Origin: Entrophospora sp. SA101
Taxonomy: Eukaryota; Glomeromycota; Glomeromycetes; Entrophosporales; Entrophosporaceae
Direction of reading: 5' to 3'
Length of the DNA stretch: 45,213 bases
Assembly: GCA_958430865.1 (NCBI GenBank)
Contig: CAUDNR010004203.1
Coordinates: 13,784-58,996, forward strand
Shown: piece by piece, positions 1-11,390 of the stretch
How the letters are laid out: every line of letters begins with the position of its first letter
Position numbering within the stretch: position 1 is the first letter of the stretch
Program-made: the position numbers and the translations under genes
The notes under the pieces: generated by a model
Database searches by the model: none
Seen by the model: the letters and a program-made list of their open reading frames with translations, nothing else
What the model was told of the DNA's origin: nothing

Positions 1-1
1 T

Positions 2-419
2 CCTGAAAAAAGACCAACAGCAGATGAAATTTTAAAAATTATTACTTTTTGGAAAGATGCAATTGAATCTAATATTTTTAGTTATTCTGAAGAACAGCTT
101 GATGAATTAGAAGAGATAAAAAAAATATTTGAGGAAGCAGATAAAAAACCCTTTAATCCCTCAACAATTATGGCAACTGTTCATCCAAATGCTATTTATA
201 CAAGTAGATTATTGAATTTACAAATCTTCCTCAACCTGTAAACTCCAATAAAGTTACAATTATTAGTAATAATAATAGTAATTATATAATTTATTGTTAA
301 GTATTTAATCTTAATTATTTATTATTAATGATATTTTAAATTATAGAATCTAAACAAATTGAATTAAATATGTCAGATTCTAAACAAATTGAAATAAATA
401 TACCAGATAATTTATGAAA
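2..419 (+). pseudogene. 3' end of a protein-kinase-like gene, frameshifted (partial at window start)
   Basis: The frame starting at base 2 opens with the subdomain XI signature PEKRPTADEI of a protein kinase. It continues through FWKDAI and a charged helix to HPNAIYTSRLLN, the tail typical of the expanded kinase family of Rhizophagus. After LLN the frame stops at 239-241. Moving one frame from about 220 restores the expected tail NLPQPVNS and stays open to 298, so one base appears to be missing. A last exon probably lies at 347-419 after a TTATAG acceptor, reading SDSKQIEINIPDNL then TGA. The exon join cannot be set because of the frame loss. It is either a pseudogene or a single-base sequence error in a live gene. 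The catalytic core is outside the window. The last exon is also present in the second copy of the large repeat (23273-23345). Confidence 0.72.
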
Positions 420-3400
420 AAATTTTATTTATCTGATTATTGAAATTTTCACATTAGTTTTTTTATTATTATCAAAAAATTTTTTTTAATAATTATATGC
501 TATCTATCTATTTTAAATTAAAGCAGACGTTCCTTGTAATTTAACCTGATTGTATCCGTTGATTATCTGGGTGTTTAAGTACTTGGTCAATCAATAAAGT
601 TCAACACCTGGATAATCAGTCAGTCAATAAAATTCAACATCTAGTGAAAATTTTCAACACCTAATTAACTGGATGATTGGTGAATATCATTTGGCAGATA
701 CAACCTATCACCATGTCACTTATCATCATTTAGTATTATTTATTCATTATTTTTTTAGTATTTTTATATTCATACTGTTTTAACATTTCATCATCTATAA
801 ACACTATAAATAATAATAATAATAAAAATGATCAACCATTGTGAGATAAAAATCTACGTCTCACAGTAAATCAATATTTTATTTATAATAATATGCCAAC
901 AATGCTAATACAATTTCTTCCAATTTATTTATACTAAATCATAACAACAATTCCTGTGAATACATATTTATGCTTTATCTCAAAACTATCTTTCACTATC
1001 ATTAAACAATTCCTTACACTAAGAAATTCTAAATAAAATTTTTTAGATATCCTGATTGTGGTTTTTGGTAGGTGCCTTCTAGCTGTCTTCCTCTTTACTA
1101 CAAAGTCAGGCACATATCTAAAAACTACTAAATAAAATTCATCAATATTACCTTACTAAAACTCACTAAAAGAAAAGAAAAGGAATAAAAAATAATAAAC
1201 AAATATAAACAAATATAAAATTTATTATGCTTGGGATTAGCATGAATTCATTGTTAGAGATAGATTTATTATCATTACTAAAATAAATTCGAAGACTATG
1301 ACAAGGACAAGGACAAGGACAAGGTTAAGGACAGTGTTATTTATTAAATTATTATGATGATGATAAAGATGATGATCCATGAAGTTGAGAAAATTACAAT
1401 GTTAAAGGTTCTATCATCCAATTCTCTGATTTCTTTGAAACCCTAATTTATCCTAATTAAATGTATTTGTAGGATTATTTTCAAGTTATTTCTAAAGTGA
1501 TCAATCATTTAAATTCCTTCATTTAAATTTAATTGAGAAATAAAGGTCTGTTACATTTTAGAGCTTTAGAATATTTACTTCTCCGTTGTTTAAGATATTT
1601 TCCATGGGCTAATTATTTTATTGTGATTAAATAACAAAGATATTGCAGGGAGCAGTGTGCCATCTCCCAGAAAAGGTCATTGATATCACCAAGCTTACTT
1701 TGTTAAAAAATTATATTATATACATTTTACATTAAAGTTTTCAATCCATCATGATTAACCTTTTCCAATCTTTTGTATTCAATCAAAGCACTTTTGAGAA
1801 AAACCAAATCTCAGAATGTTCAAGTTTTCCAAGAAGCTTGCACTACTCAAGCTTAGCCTTCAGCAAATATGTTCTCATCAATAGAGATGGTTATATGAGG
1901 TAAGGTCAAACCCTCTGTTTTATGAACAGTCAATGAGAAGGCATTTTGGAGCAGGAATTGTATAAACTATTAATTAATTAAGGAAGGTATTTTCATCACT
2001 CATTATTGTACAACAAATGTATAATTGACATTTTGTCTTGTCTTGATGATAGTTGAGTTCCTTTTCCTTATTGTTATCCAGCATTAGATAACATGATCAA
2101 AGGAAACAATGAAAAATTCCATCATATAAACTTTAATTAATTAAAAAATGTATTTTCATCACTGTTTAATATAATAAATAGGATAACATTTGTCTTGCAT
2201 AATCTCAATGCTATTCAGGTTACCTAACATTACATTAATAATAATAAGGAAAAGTAACACAATCAAAGAAAATAAAGAAAATTCATCACATAAATTATTA
2301 AATAATAAGTATTCTCATCACACATTATTTGTTATAACATGTGTAAAACAACATTATTTGTAAATATACATTGATATAAAATCAAATTTGTGTCAATTTG
2401 AAATTTACCAATTAAATTTTGGGTGTTTGAATACAAATTTCTGATTGGCTAATTTGAATTTCACGCGTGTGAATTTCAAATTGACACAGATTCCAAATTC
2501 ACGCACAACATATGCACCTAAACACAAAAAAAAAATATCTTGTTAAGTTTCCATTTCATCACTTGTTTTTGCTCATTTCCAATGATTTCTTCAACTTTTT
2601 CAAAAGACTTTGATTCAACAAACATGTCCTCAAGTTTTTTCAGTGCTGCTTAATTCTTGTCAACATTTTTTCCTTATTTTTTATTGTTTGATGGTGATGG
2701 TGATGATATGACAAGATGATAATTCTATAACTAGATATGTAAATTCCAGCTCCAGGGCTTCCAAATGCAAAAAATCATTCCCACCTGGTACCAATTTGCC
2801 AACCATTGAAATTTTAGGTTATCCTTGATTTATTGGAATCTAGTAAGTAAATCATTTATATAAATAAATACATTCAAGTGTCTAATAGTTTACATGCCAG
2901 TTTAATTGTAAAATAAATTTTTTTACCTAGAATTGATATGATATGATGCCAAAATACTTGTTCCAAAGATTTTTTGTTTTAGTGACTCTGTTGTAAATCT
3001 TTTTTAGTAAAACAACTCTCATATCCCAATTTATTATCTTTTTATGGATGTTGTTAATGTATGTGCCAGTGCATATGAATAGAAGGAGGATTTGCAGCAG
3101 TTGCTTGTGGCCACCATTACCACCATCATCGTTATCATTAACATGACCACCATCACTATTACAAACATTGTTAATGTAGTTGCTGCTGCTATTATTGTTA
3201 TCGTCATTGTATCATCATTATTGTAATCATAATTATTATCATTGTCATTATTTGTTATCATTATCAATGGTATCATCATCATTATTATCATTATTATTAA
3301 CAAAAGAAATCTTGGTCAATTGAATTAATGTGAGTAGGAAAAAAGCAAATGAGAAATTTAATATAGTAAAAATTCAAGCAGTTTTGGTTGTTAATATTAG

Positions 3401-3785
3401 TATCAATGATACATACATATTTACAACCATCTTCTAATGCAAATCGCCCTGCAGTTTATATGATATTGCCAATTGAAACCTTTTCCTTGGTCACCACCAT
3501 TGCTCCTCCACAAAATTTCTTGAAAATTAATTCTTCATATTCATCAACTTCAGTCCTGAATATTACAGTTCCTTTTAAAAGGCCATTTATTTCAACTAAC
3601 AATGCAAATTAAATCAGTTAAACTAATAAATATTAAATTATCAGATAAATTTTTAATTATTAAATTTTTGATTGAATTTTTTTGTTGAAATTAAAATTTG
3701 TTAAATTCATTTATTTATTACAACAAATATATATACAATAGTAAAATCTTATTAGTAATAGAATAGCTGGGACGAATGAAAAAAA
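420..3785. other. Gene-poor AT-rich stretch
   Basis: I see no convincing gene here. It contains a four-unit ACAAGG repeat near 1301, a 16-bp perfect inverted repeat at 2390-2405/2472-2487, and a run of ATT/ATC-rich simple sequence at about 3110-3300 whose long minus-strand frame is only a low-complexity artefact. The open frame at 3388-3612 (+) encodes 74 residues with no recognisable motif. The whole stretch is duplicated at 23346-26711. Confidence 0.6.
2390..2487. repeat. Hairpin-forming inverted repeat (copy in large repeat 1)
   Basis: GTGTCAATTTGAAATT at 2390-2405 is exactly reverse-complemented at 2472-2487, with a 66-base loop. Weaker pairing extends outwards (AAATTTG against CCAAATT). 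This is MITE-like, but no clear target duplication is visible. The same structure lies at 25316-25413 in the second copy. Confidence 0.7.
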
Positions 3786-3887
3786 ATGTCGATTGAGGAA
3801 AGAGCATTATATATTGAAGAAAGTGAATTAAGAGATAAATTGGATAGTTTAGAAAAAGAACTTTCATGTAATAATAAGCACCAGTAA
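3786..3887 (+). other. Short charged open frame, possible exon relic
   Basis: An ATG-initiated 33-codon frame begins MSIEERALYIEESELRDKL and continues as a charged heptad-like helix before a stop. Sequence as far as about 4,200 contains further protein-like pieces broken by stops, such as EEVGKKLATACILKK near 4068. It may be a worn gene or transposon remnant; no family is recognised. It is duplicated at 26712-26813. Confidence 0.25.
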
Positions 3888-5310
3888 TAGGTAAAAAATG
3901 AGAATCTAAATATATCTAGTCATTTGCTTGATATCTGATTATTTATTAAATGAATGATATTGGAAAAATCTATATGTAAATCAAAATATACAGATCAATA
4001 TAATCGGATATTTGAATATTTTTAAATGATTCAATTTTCAATTCAATTAATTCACTTAAAATGGTAGAAGAGGTTGGGAAAAAACTTGCTACTGCTTGTA
4101 TTTTGAAGAAAAGAAAATGGAGGTTCTAAGAAGTTAAGTTGGATATTGGATTTGAAGAAGTTACAAAAGATAGTGGAGAAAAACGCAAGTGAGCTTTTTG
4201 TCAAATTAACTGGAAATTTTGATAAAAAATTTTGGAATCTTTTTACATTTTAAAATTTATCCTTAATTTTACTACCATTACATAAAAAAGTGATAAATTT
4301 TGCCAGGCAAAATTTTAGCATATGTTTTCATATTAATGCGCAAACTGATCCGTCATCTGACTGTGCAACAATATATATTCGATTTTATTCTATTTTATAT
4401 GCTGCCAAAGTAATTCGGAAGTTAGCTATAAGAAGACTTCTTTGCATTTAGTAGATCATACGTTCACTTTGAAAATAATAAATTTAAATTAAATCATTTA
4501 ACAACATTACTAAGAGAAGACCTAATATTTCTGGTTAGTAATTTGAATAAATTAAATGCCTATTTAAACAGTTCTAAGTGATGTAAAGGATTACTGGTCC
4601 AAAGGAGGTACAAGTAATAGTATGACGTGCTATTAGTTAATGGTGAGCGCATGAAAAAATTTAATATTCATACATTATTTATTATTCATTGATAAGAAGT
4701 GGTAAATTCATTGATTTCAACGTATTATTTTATAGATTGAAATAGGATATTTATGCTGTCTCAAACCATAGGCGTGCCTTATTACATTGTAATTATATCA
4801 AGAGTTTTCACGCTAATGTTTTTGCTGAATTATTTATTACCAATTACAAAAATAAAAAAAATATTGCTAAAACTTATTTATGAATTTTTTATTAATTCCG
4901 CTATGTTAATAAATAAATTTAATTGATTGAGCGAACAAATGAATATTCTACGCTAATTTTTTATAATCCAAAAGGTTTCTTTGCTCAAAATACCATTCTT
5001 AATCTCTTCTGTACAATAATCCACGACACCAGTTGATTTGGAAATGCAGTTTTTTTTGAAGAAATCACGATTTTCTTTCTTGAAATACAGACAGGATGCG
5101 AGAGATAGATTGGATATAGCTTAAAACACGTATTTCCAAAGATTTGCAGTTTCAATTTAATGACATTAAGGTCACAAGTCAAGTTTCACATCATCAAAAG
5201 AGAGATAAAGGCAGTCTTTAACATTCCAGACTTTATTTCATCAAAAGCTAATTATAAGAGACAGTTTCTTGATTTGAGATTATTCATTAGTAAAAGTCGG
5301 GTAACTTTTT
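3888..5310. other. Gene-poor stretch with decayed coding-like pieces
   Basis: Several short frames read like protein but are interrupted by stops every 20-40 codons. The longer one at about 4,490-4,570 gives LTTLLREDLIFLVSNLNKLN. Nothing supports an intact gene. It is duplicated at 26814-28236. Confidence 0.4.
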
Positions 5311-5388
5311 ACTATTACTATTACTATTACTATTACTATTACTATTACTATTACTATTACTATTACTATTACTATTACTATTACTATT
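5311..5388. repeat. (ACTATT)13 microsatellite
   Basis: Thirteen exact copies of ACTATT are followed by about six ATT units. Sequence to the left matches the second copy of the large repeat, while sequence to the right does not, so the microsatellite is the divergence point between the copies. Confidence 0.97.
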
Positions 5389-5667
5389 ATTATTATTATT
5401 ATTATACCTAAACCGTGATTTTTTAATGCTTGTTATTACTGATGTTATCCACTGATCTTTTGCCAAATTTGAATTTACAGCAGAGAATGCTTATTATTAC
5501 GTATTATTATTGACAATTTCTTTATTAGCAAATCAGGTAAATGGCGCAGCACGTGATTAGATGATTTGCACCATAACTGGTTAAAATTTTTTTTATTTTT
5601 TTTTAAAGAAAATGGCATAAATATCGGAAATAAAAATAAATCTACCAATATATATATAAAAAAAATT

Positions 5668-6683
5668 ATGAGTAGAAGTATTAAAGATTCTTCACGTTAC
5701 AAGTCTTCTTCAACAAGTAGGCACTCATACCACCACCACCATTCTGCTTCTTCATCGTATAGATCAAATCCTTATTATTCAGAATGGGATCAACAACAGC
5801 ATCGTAACTATCCTTCAAATAATAATAGCAATAATATCAATAGCAACTCTCACTATCCTCCATCGTCTACTTCTTCACGAAGCAATAGTTCTTCTTCCTA
5901 TAATAATAATCAAAATAATAATAATCATCGTTCTTCTTATCTCCATGATGATTCAAATTATCAGCATTATTATAATCACAATAACAATAACAATAACAAC
6001 AACAACAACAACAACAATCAAAGTCCACTAAAACATCCTTATCCACATCATCATGATTATATAAAAGATCATTATCATTATTCTTCCCCACCAAACGGTT
6101 ATGGTTCTTCTTCTTATAATACAGCAAAATATCAACAACATTATAATTCATCATCACCAACGCCATCATCATTAATATTAACATCACCATCGTCATCAAT
6201 ACCATTATATTCTTCTGCATCCACTACCCCGCATACACCAAATAAAAAAATGCGCTTGGAATTATTACAGCCTGGATCTGTTGAATATATTGAAACATTA
6301 AATAAACTTCATCCATTTTCTTCAACTGGGATTAGATTTAAGTTGTTACCTCAATATTGTGACGATGAAAAAAAGGTATTATTATTATTATATTTGGTTT
6401 AAATTTATTTTTTTTATTGTTTTTTACTGATTCTACTCTACATTGATTTTTTTTAATGTGTGTGTGTGGGAAAAAGTGGGTAAGTCATTCGATGGAAGGT
6501 CAACGTTTGAGAGATGCTGAATTAGATTTAAACGCGGATGTTCTTAAATCAGAACGTGAACTTGTGAAATCTATGTGGGAATTAACTAAAGCTGAACATA
6601 TTGTTGGTTCAGCAACAAGACAATTTGAAAAACTTTGTACTAAAGAAGAATTTGATAAATATGAAAGGGGAGAAAATTTATGA
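5668..6683 (+). CDS. Hypothetical Ser/Asn/His-rich protein with conserved-looking C-terminal helical region (two exons)
   Basis: Exon 1 is 5668-6375, the intron is 6376-6476 (GTATTA...AAAAAG) and exon 2 is 6477-6683, giving about 304 residues. I chose the ATG at 5668 because upstream codons are homopolymeric and AT-rich. Residues 1-195 are low complexity: runs of Ser, His and Asn, including about 13 consecutive Asn. From about residue 198 the composition changes to a globular, probably helical segment: ELLQPGSVEYIETLNKLHPF, then SMEGQRLRDAELDLN and ELVKSMWELTKAEH, ending TKEEFDKYERGENL. That acidic/basic heptad pattern suggests a coiled coil or a protein-interaction helix. I do not recognise the family; nuclear regulatory proteins often look like this, but that is only a guess. 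The acceptor is inferred from frame continuity; AAG at 6482-6484 is an alternative that would shift the frame. An importin pseudogene converges on it about 310 bases downstream. Confidence 0.72.
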
Positions 6684-7155
6684 TGGATATATTTGTGGAT
6701 TGGTGGATTAATGTATGTGAGTGGATGTATAGATTGATAAGTTATTTAGTAATGAAAAAAAAAAAAAACTAAATAACTGGACTTATGAATAAAATAAATA
6801 AATGAATTGAATTAATCATCAACAAACAAAAAACATCATCACCATCATTATCAAGAACTTTTTTTTAATTTAATATTATTTATTTGTAAATTTCTTTCTT
6901 TTTTTTTTTGACTTATTATTTTATTGTTGTAGATATCTAGAAATATGGAAATTATAATAATAATAAATATTATTATTTAAAAAAAAAATGAATTGATCAA
7001 TATGAACGAATTATTGGTAAAGGCTTTGAAAGAAAGGAAAATAAGCACAAACTAATTAATATTTTAATCAGACTACAATAAACAGAATCCTCCAAACCTC
7101 TACATTTTATAGAAAATTCAGTTACTATTCCTTTAAACTTTTGAGATGATCTTGT

Positions 7156-8646
7156 ACTTTGATTTTATTTGGAGAAGGAAGAAAAATTATGAATTTATTT
7201 TTTTCCTATAATCAAATGATAATGAAGATAAAACACACATACCCTAGAATTGCTTTAGCAAAATTTGTTTAATAACTTGATTAACATTTTAAATGGAAAG
7301 TTTCCTCTTTACAAACAAATAAAGACAAAAAATAATAAATAAATCGTCAATCAATTAATTATTATATGAATAAGAAAATTACTTGTGTCGACCATTCCCT
7401 ACTATTTTCAATATAAACGACCTGTAATTTAAATAATCAGGTGATAATTGTGGAATTAATGATCTTGGCAAATTCCCACCAACTCCTAAACAATTAAAAA
7501 ATAAAAAGTTAATATTAAAAATTATTTTAAAAACTATATTAATTAGAAAAAATTATAATTGATCTTACAAATAGCAATTATCTCATAATTTCTAATCCAT
7601 AAGTTCTAATTATATTTTCTACCATATTTGTAATTTTATCATCTTTGTAATTTTGTCCTATAAATTCTCCCTAATATTTATAAATAATTTTTTATAATAC
7701 TTTTTTAAATATTACCATAAAAGCAACTGCAGATCTTAAAACAAGTCTTTCTTGTAATCCTAAATCAAGAGAATTTTAAAATGCCAGTAATGCATATAAT
7801 GCAATAGGGCATTTTGTAAGATATTAAATAAAAGAGTTTATTATTATTTGTGAATAATAATGCGCAAAAAAATTTATAACAAAAAAAAAATTTTTTTATA
7901 TCACCTTTGTCAAAAGCTCAAAGAATGAATGTAACATATCTGGGTAATTTTCCATATCTAAAATATAAATTTTAATAAAATATTTAAATAAATAAAGCAA
8001 TTACATTGTCATTAATAGCACTATAATTTACCAGCTTTGTTTTTAACAATTGAAAAGTTGTGGTTGTAATAGATAATAACAATTTGCTTAATGTTAACTC
8101 ACACTCAAACAAAACTCCATAAACTGTTACAGTTCGAACTGTTGTATCCAACCAATAACAATGTGGATACCTTTGATATGATAATTGAATTAATGGACAA
8201 TTACTTTGATAGATATTAAAAATAAATTTAAAGTTGTATATATTCCGGTACTAAGAAATTTACAAAGACACTTTTAATAAAGAAAGAGAAGAATATATAT
8301 AGTATTAATGTAATTTTATTAAAAAAAAAAGTAAATGTATTTTTTAATAAATATATAACTTCGTTATCATTATACCAAACTTCTGCGACATTTTGCACAA
8401 TCTCTGAAAAATGAATCAGTAAGTCCTTTGGCCTGGAATGAAACTAAAACCTCATCACTAGATTTTATCACGTCAGAGGAAGTTGTAGTTCTATTTGTGG
8501 TTTTTGAATCATTATAATCAATTATAATAATTTTGTGATCATCAAAAGGTTGAATTCCATGACCACATGCTGTCAAATATTCTAATTGGGTTATAATAAT
8601 GTTATAAATTGTAATGGATTCTTTTATGGATTTTATTTGTTTTTGA
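7156..8646. repeat. Tandem duplication unit 1 (1,491 bp)
   Basis: It is directly adjacent to an apparently identical unit (8647-10137) at a constant offset of 1,491 bases, including homopolymer runs. It contains the minus-strand importin-like blocks from TACGHGIQPFDDH to the penultimate block. Its left edge lies just upstream of the last importin exon, which was not duplicated. Confidence 0.96.
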
Positions 8647-10137
8647 ACTTTGATTTTATTTGGAGAAGGAAGAAAAATTATGAATTTATTTTTTTCCTAT
8701 AATCAAATGATAATGAAGATAAAACACACATACCCTAGAATTGCTTTAGCAAAATTTGTTTAATAACTTGATTAACATTTTAAATGGAAAGTTTCCTCTT
8801 TACAAACAAATAAAGACAAAAAATAATAAATAAATCGTCAATCAATTAATTATTATATGAATAAGAAAATTACTTGTGTCGACCATTCCCTACTATTTTC
8901 AATATAAACGACCTGTAATTTAAATAATCAGGTGATAATTGTGGAATTAATGATCTTGGCAAATTCCCACCAACTCCTAAACAATTAAAAAATAAAAAGT
9001 TAATATTAAAAATTATTTTAAAAACTATATTAATTAGAAAAAATTATAATTGATCTTACAAATAGCAATTATCTCATAATTTCTAATCCATAAGTTCTAA
9101 TTATATTTTCTACCATATTTGTAATTTTATCATCTTTGTAATTTTGTCCTATAAATTCTCCCTAATATTTATAAATAATTTTTTATAATACTTTTTTAAA
9201 TATTACCATAAAAGCAACTGCAGATCTTAAAACAAGTCTTTCTTGTAATCCTAAATCAAGAGAATTTTAAAATGCCAGTAATGCATATAATGCAATAGGG
9301 CATTTTGTAAGATATTAAATAAAAGAGTTTATTATTATTTGTGAATAATAATGCGCAAAAAAATTTATAACAAAAAAAAAATTTTTTTATATCACCTTTG
9401 TCAAAAGCTCAAAGAATGAATGTAACATATCTGGGTAATTTTCCATATCTAAAATATAAATTTTAATAAAATATTTAAATAAATAAAGCAATTACATTGT
9501 CATTAATAGCACTATAATTTACCAGCTTTGTTTTTAACAATTGAAAAGTTGTGGTTGTAATAGATAATAACAATTTGCTTAATGTTAACTCACACTCAAA
9601 CAAAACTCCATAAACTGTTACAGTTCGAACTGTTGTATCCAACCAATAACAATGTGGATACCTTTGATATGATAATTGAATTAATGGACAATTACTTTGA
9701 TAGATATTAAAAATAAATTTAAAGTTGTATATATTCCGGTACTAAGAAATTTACAAAGACACTTTTAATAAAGAAAGAGAAGAATATATATAGTATTAAT
9801 GTAATTTTATTAAAAAAAAAAGTAAATGTATTTTTTAATAAATATATAACTTCGTTATCATTATACCAAACTTCTGCGACATTTTGCACAATCTCTGAAA
9901 AATGAATCAGTAAGTCCTTTGGCCTGGAATGAAACTAAAACCTCATCACTAGATTTTATCACGTCAGAGGAAGTTGTAGTTCTATTTGTGGTTTTTGAAT
10001 CATTATAATCAATTATAATAATTTTGTGATCATCAAAAGGTTGAATTCCATGACCACATGCTGTCAAATATTCTAATTGGGTTATAATAATGTTATAAAT
10101 TGTAATGGATTCTTTTATGGATTTTATTTGTTTTTGA
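8647..10137. repeat. Tandem duplication unit 2 (1,491 bp)
   Basis: It is the exact partner of 7156-8646. Beyond its right edge the upstream importin-like exons continue as single-copy sequence (10137-10690). The junction at 8646/8647 joins ...TTTTTGA to ACTTTGATTTTATTTGG. AAATAAAATC is shared near both ends of the unit, so a short microhomology could have seeded the duplication. Confidence 0.96.
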
Positions 10138-10910
10138 TTTTTTGTTATATTTGTAGTAAAATGGTCATTATAAATTAAAAAAGTAATTATTAAATTCATA
10201 AATAAAAATTTACATACTTGTTTGACATGTAATATAATTTCTTTTGTTGTTTTAATAATGCTTATCTAATAATTAATAATTGATGATAATTGATATATAC
10301 AAACAATATATATAAGCTTGCCAATATTGGTTGGATCATTTTCTCAGGTGGTAATATTTGAATAACATCCGCTATTTGACTTGATAATTTTTTGTTTATC
10401 TCTAGGCTAAAAATAAATATATAAATAAACTTGTATCATATAAATATATATATACATAATTATAATTATAATAATAATAACTTCTTACATACTTGTATAT
10501 GACTACATATTTAATTAAATTATCAAAGAATTACAGCATGTGTCATAAATTTCTTTAAAAGAATTAGCAGCGGTCAGAATCACTCGACGCTGGTATCAAG
10601 TAATTAAGAGCTGGTAATATGTTTTGAAAATGAGCTTTTGGAAATAAAAGTGCTAAATCACCAATCAGAGATAAGGCGATATTTCTTATTTTTGCAAATT
10701 ACCTGTATTAAATAGACGCAATAAATTTCAACAACCTTTTTTAATGCAGATTCTATTTTTTATAAATTTTTGTAAATATATTAATATTGATACTTTATAA
10801 GTAATATGAAAAAATTTTATTTTTTGAAATAATGCATTGTTTAATTGGTTTTTACTACCTGCCATTGAGTATTATCCCTTCCGGTTGTGTTCAACTGAGT
10901 ATTCAGTATA

Positions 10911-11390
10911 AGATTGCTTGCCAAAACAAGGGAGTTTCGTCAAAATGGCATATGTGAAACTGCCGAAATAGTTTTGGCAAATCGTTCTGAAATGCCGAAA
11001 TGCCAAAACTGCATATAGCCGACTTTTGGTATAACTGCTGGCCATATTTTAACTTAGAAGTGGAAAGCCGACTGTTTTAATTAACTACCAGTATAATCGA
11101 CTAAATTTTTTTTGATCAACTAATTAATATTCAAATAAATAGTCGATTAAATAATCTACTATTCTAAAGGTAAGTATTCGCTTTATTCGAATTACTTTCA
11201 ACGTAATTTGAATACTCATAATCATAACAAATATTTCAAATATTTCAAATAAACTTCATTCAAATATAAACCCTAGCTGAACTATAGTTAAATCATGTCA
11301 GAACTATAGTTTTGCAGTTTCATCATTTCAGCACTATGTAAGAAGTTTTACCTTTCGGCATTAGGCTAAACAAGTTTCGGCAGGCAAGCT
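10911..11390. mobile_element. Candidate Tc1/mariner-type MITE (480 bp)
   Basis: The left end AGATTGCTTGCCAAAACAAG at 10911 pairs with the right end, which reads AGCTTGCCTGCCGAAACTTG in reverse complement and ends at 11390. The match is 15 of 20. A TA dinucleotide flanks each side (10909-10910 and 11391-11392), as expected for a TA target duplication. The interior carries repeated TGCCGAAA/TTTCGGCA motifs and no transposase frame, so it would be non-autonomous. The short diverged termini make this a moderate call. Confidence 0.5.

Larger units (their letters stand above)
322..5388. repeat. Large direct repeat, copy 1 (5,067 bp)
   Basis: This block recurs at 23248-28314 with a constant offset of 22,926 bases. 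Every stretch compared matches apart from one substitution (T at 1028, A at 23954). The left limit is set by the N gap beside copy 2, and the right limit is the end of a 13-unit ACTATT microsatellite in both copies. It holds the last exon of the kinase-like gene and otherwise gene-poor DNA. Confidence 0.95.
6997..10690 (-). pseudogene. Importin-13-type karyopherin-beta pseudogene with internal tandem duplication
   Basis: Read on the minus strand, blocks align in order with the C-terminal half of importin-13/transportin-3-type nuclear transport receptors. They are IALSLIGDLALLFPKAHF and AANSFKEIYDTCC (10690-10510), then ADVIQILPPEKMIQPILA (10406-10315). Next come TDSFF and NVAEVWYNDNEVI (10067-9845), SYQRYPHCYWLDTTVRTV (about 9700-9500) and NYPDMLHSFFELLTK. 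These are followed by LQERLVLRSAVAFM, GEFIGQNYKDDKI, GVGGNLPRSLIPQLS and ENSREW. The last block, FKGIVTEFSIKCRGLEDS (7155-7060), matches the importin-13 C-terminus. Several AT-rich introns with GT/AG ends remain. Frameshifts occur at FFR/IVQNV, at PASSDSD/LTAANS, after PRSLIPQLS, and at NVNQVIKQI/FAKAILG. An in-frame TAA follows CPIALYALLAF. Everything from TDSFF to AKAILG is present twice; the last block occurs once. The N-terminal half is absent. A live paralogue elsewhere is likely. Confidence 0.78.

Noticed and set aside
3034..3303. 89-residue minus-strand frame rich in Met, Ile and Thr (also at 25960-26229)
   Set aside because: It is a translation of ATT/ATC/ATG simple sequence; no start context, motif or codon pattern supports a gene.
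5160..5411. 83-residue frame ending in a long poly-Tyr run (and 28086-28361)
   Set aside because: The Tyr run is the ACTATT microsatellite read in frame; the part before it has no recognisable feature.
5867..6220. 117-residue minus-strand frame with poly-Cys
   Set aside because: It is the antisense shadow of the Asn/Ser-rich exon at 5668-6375.
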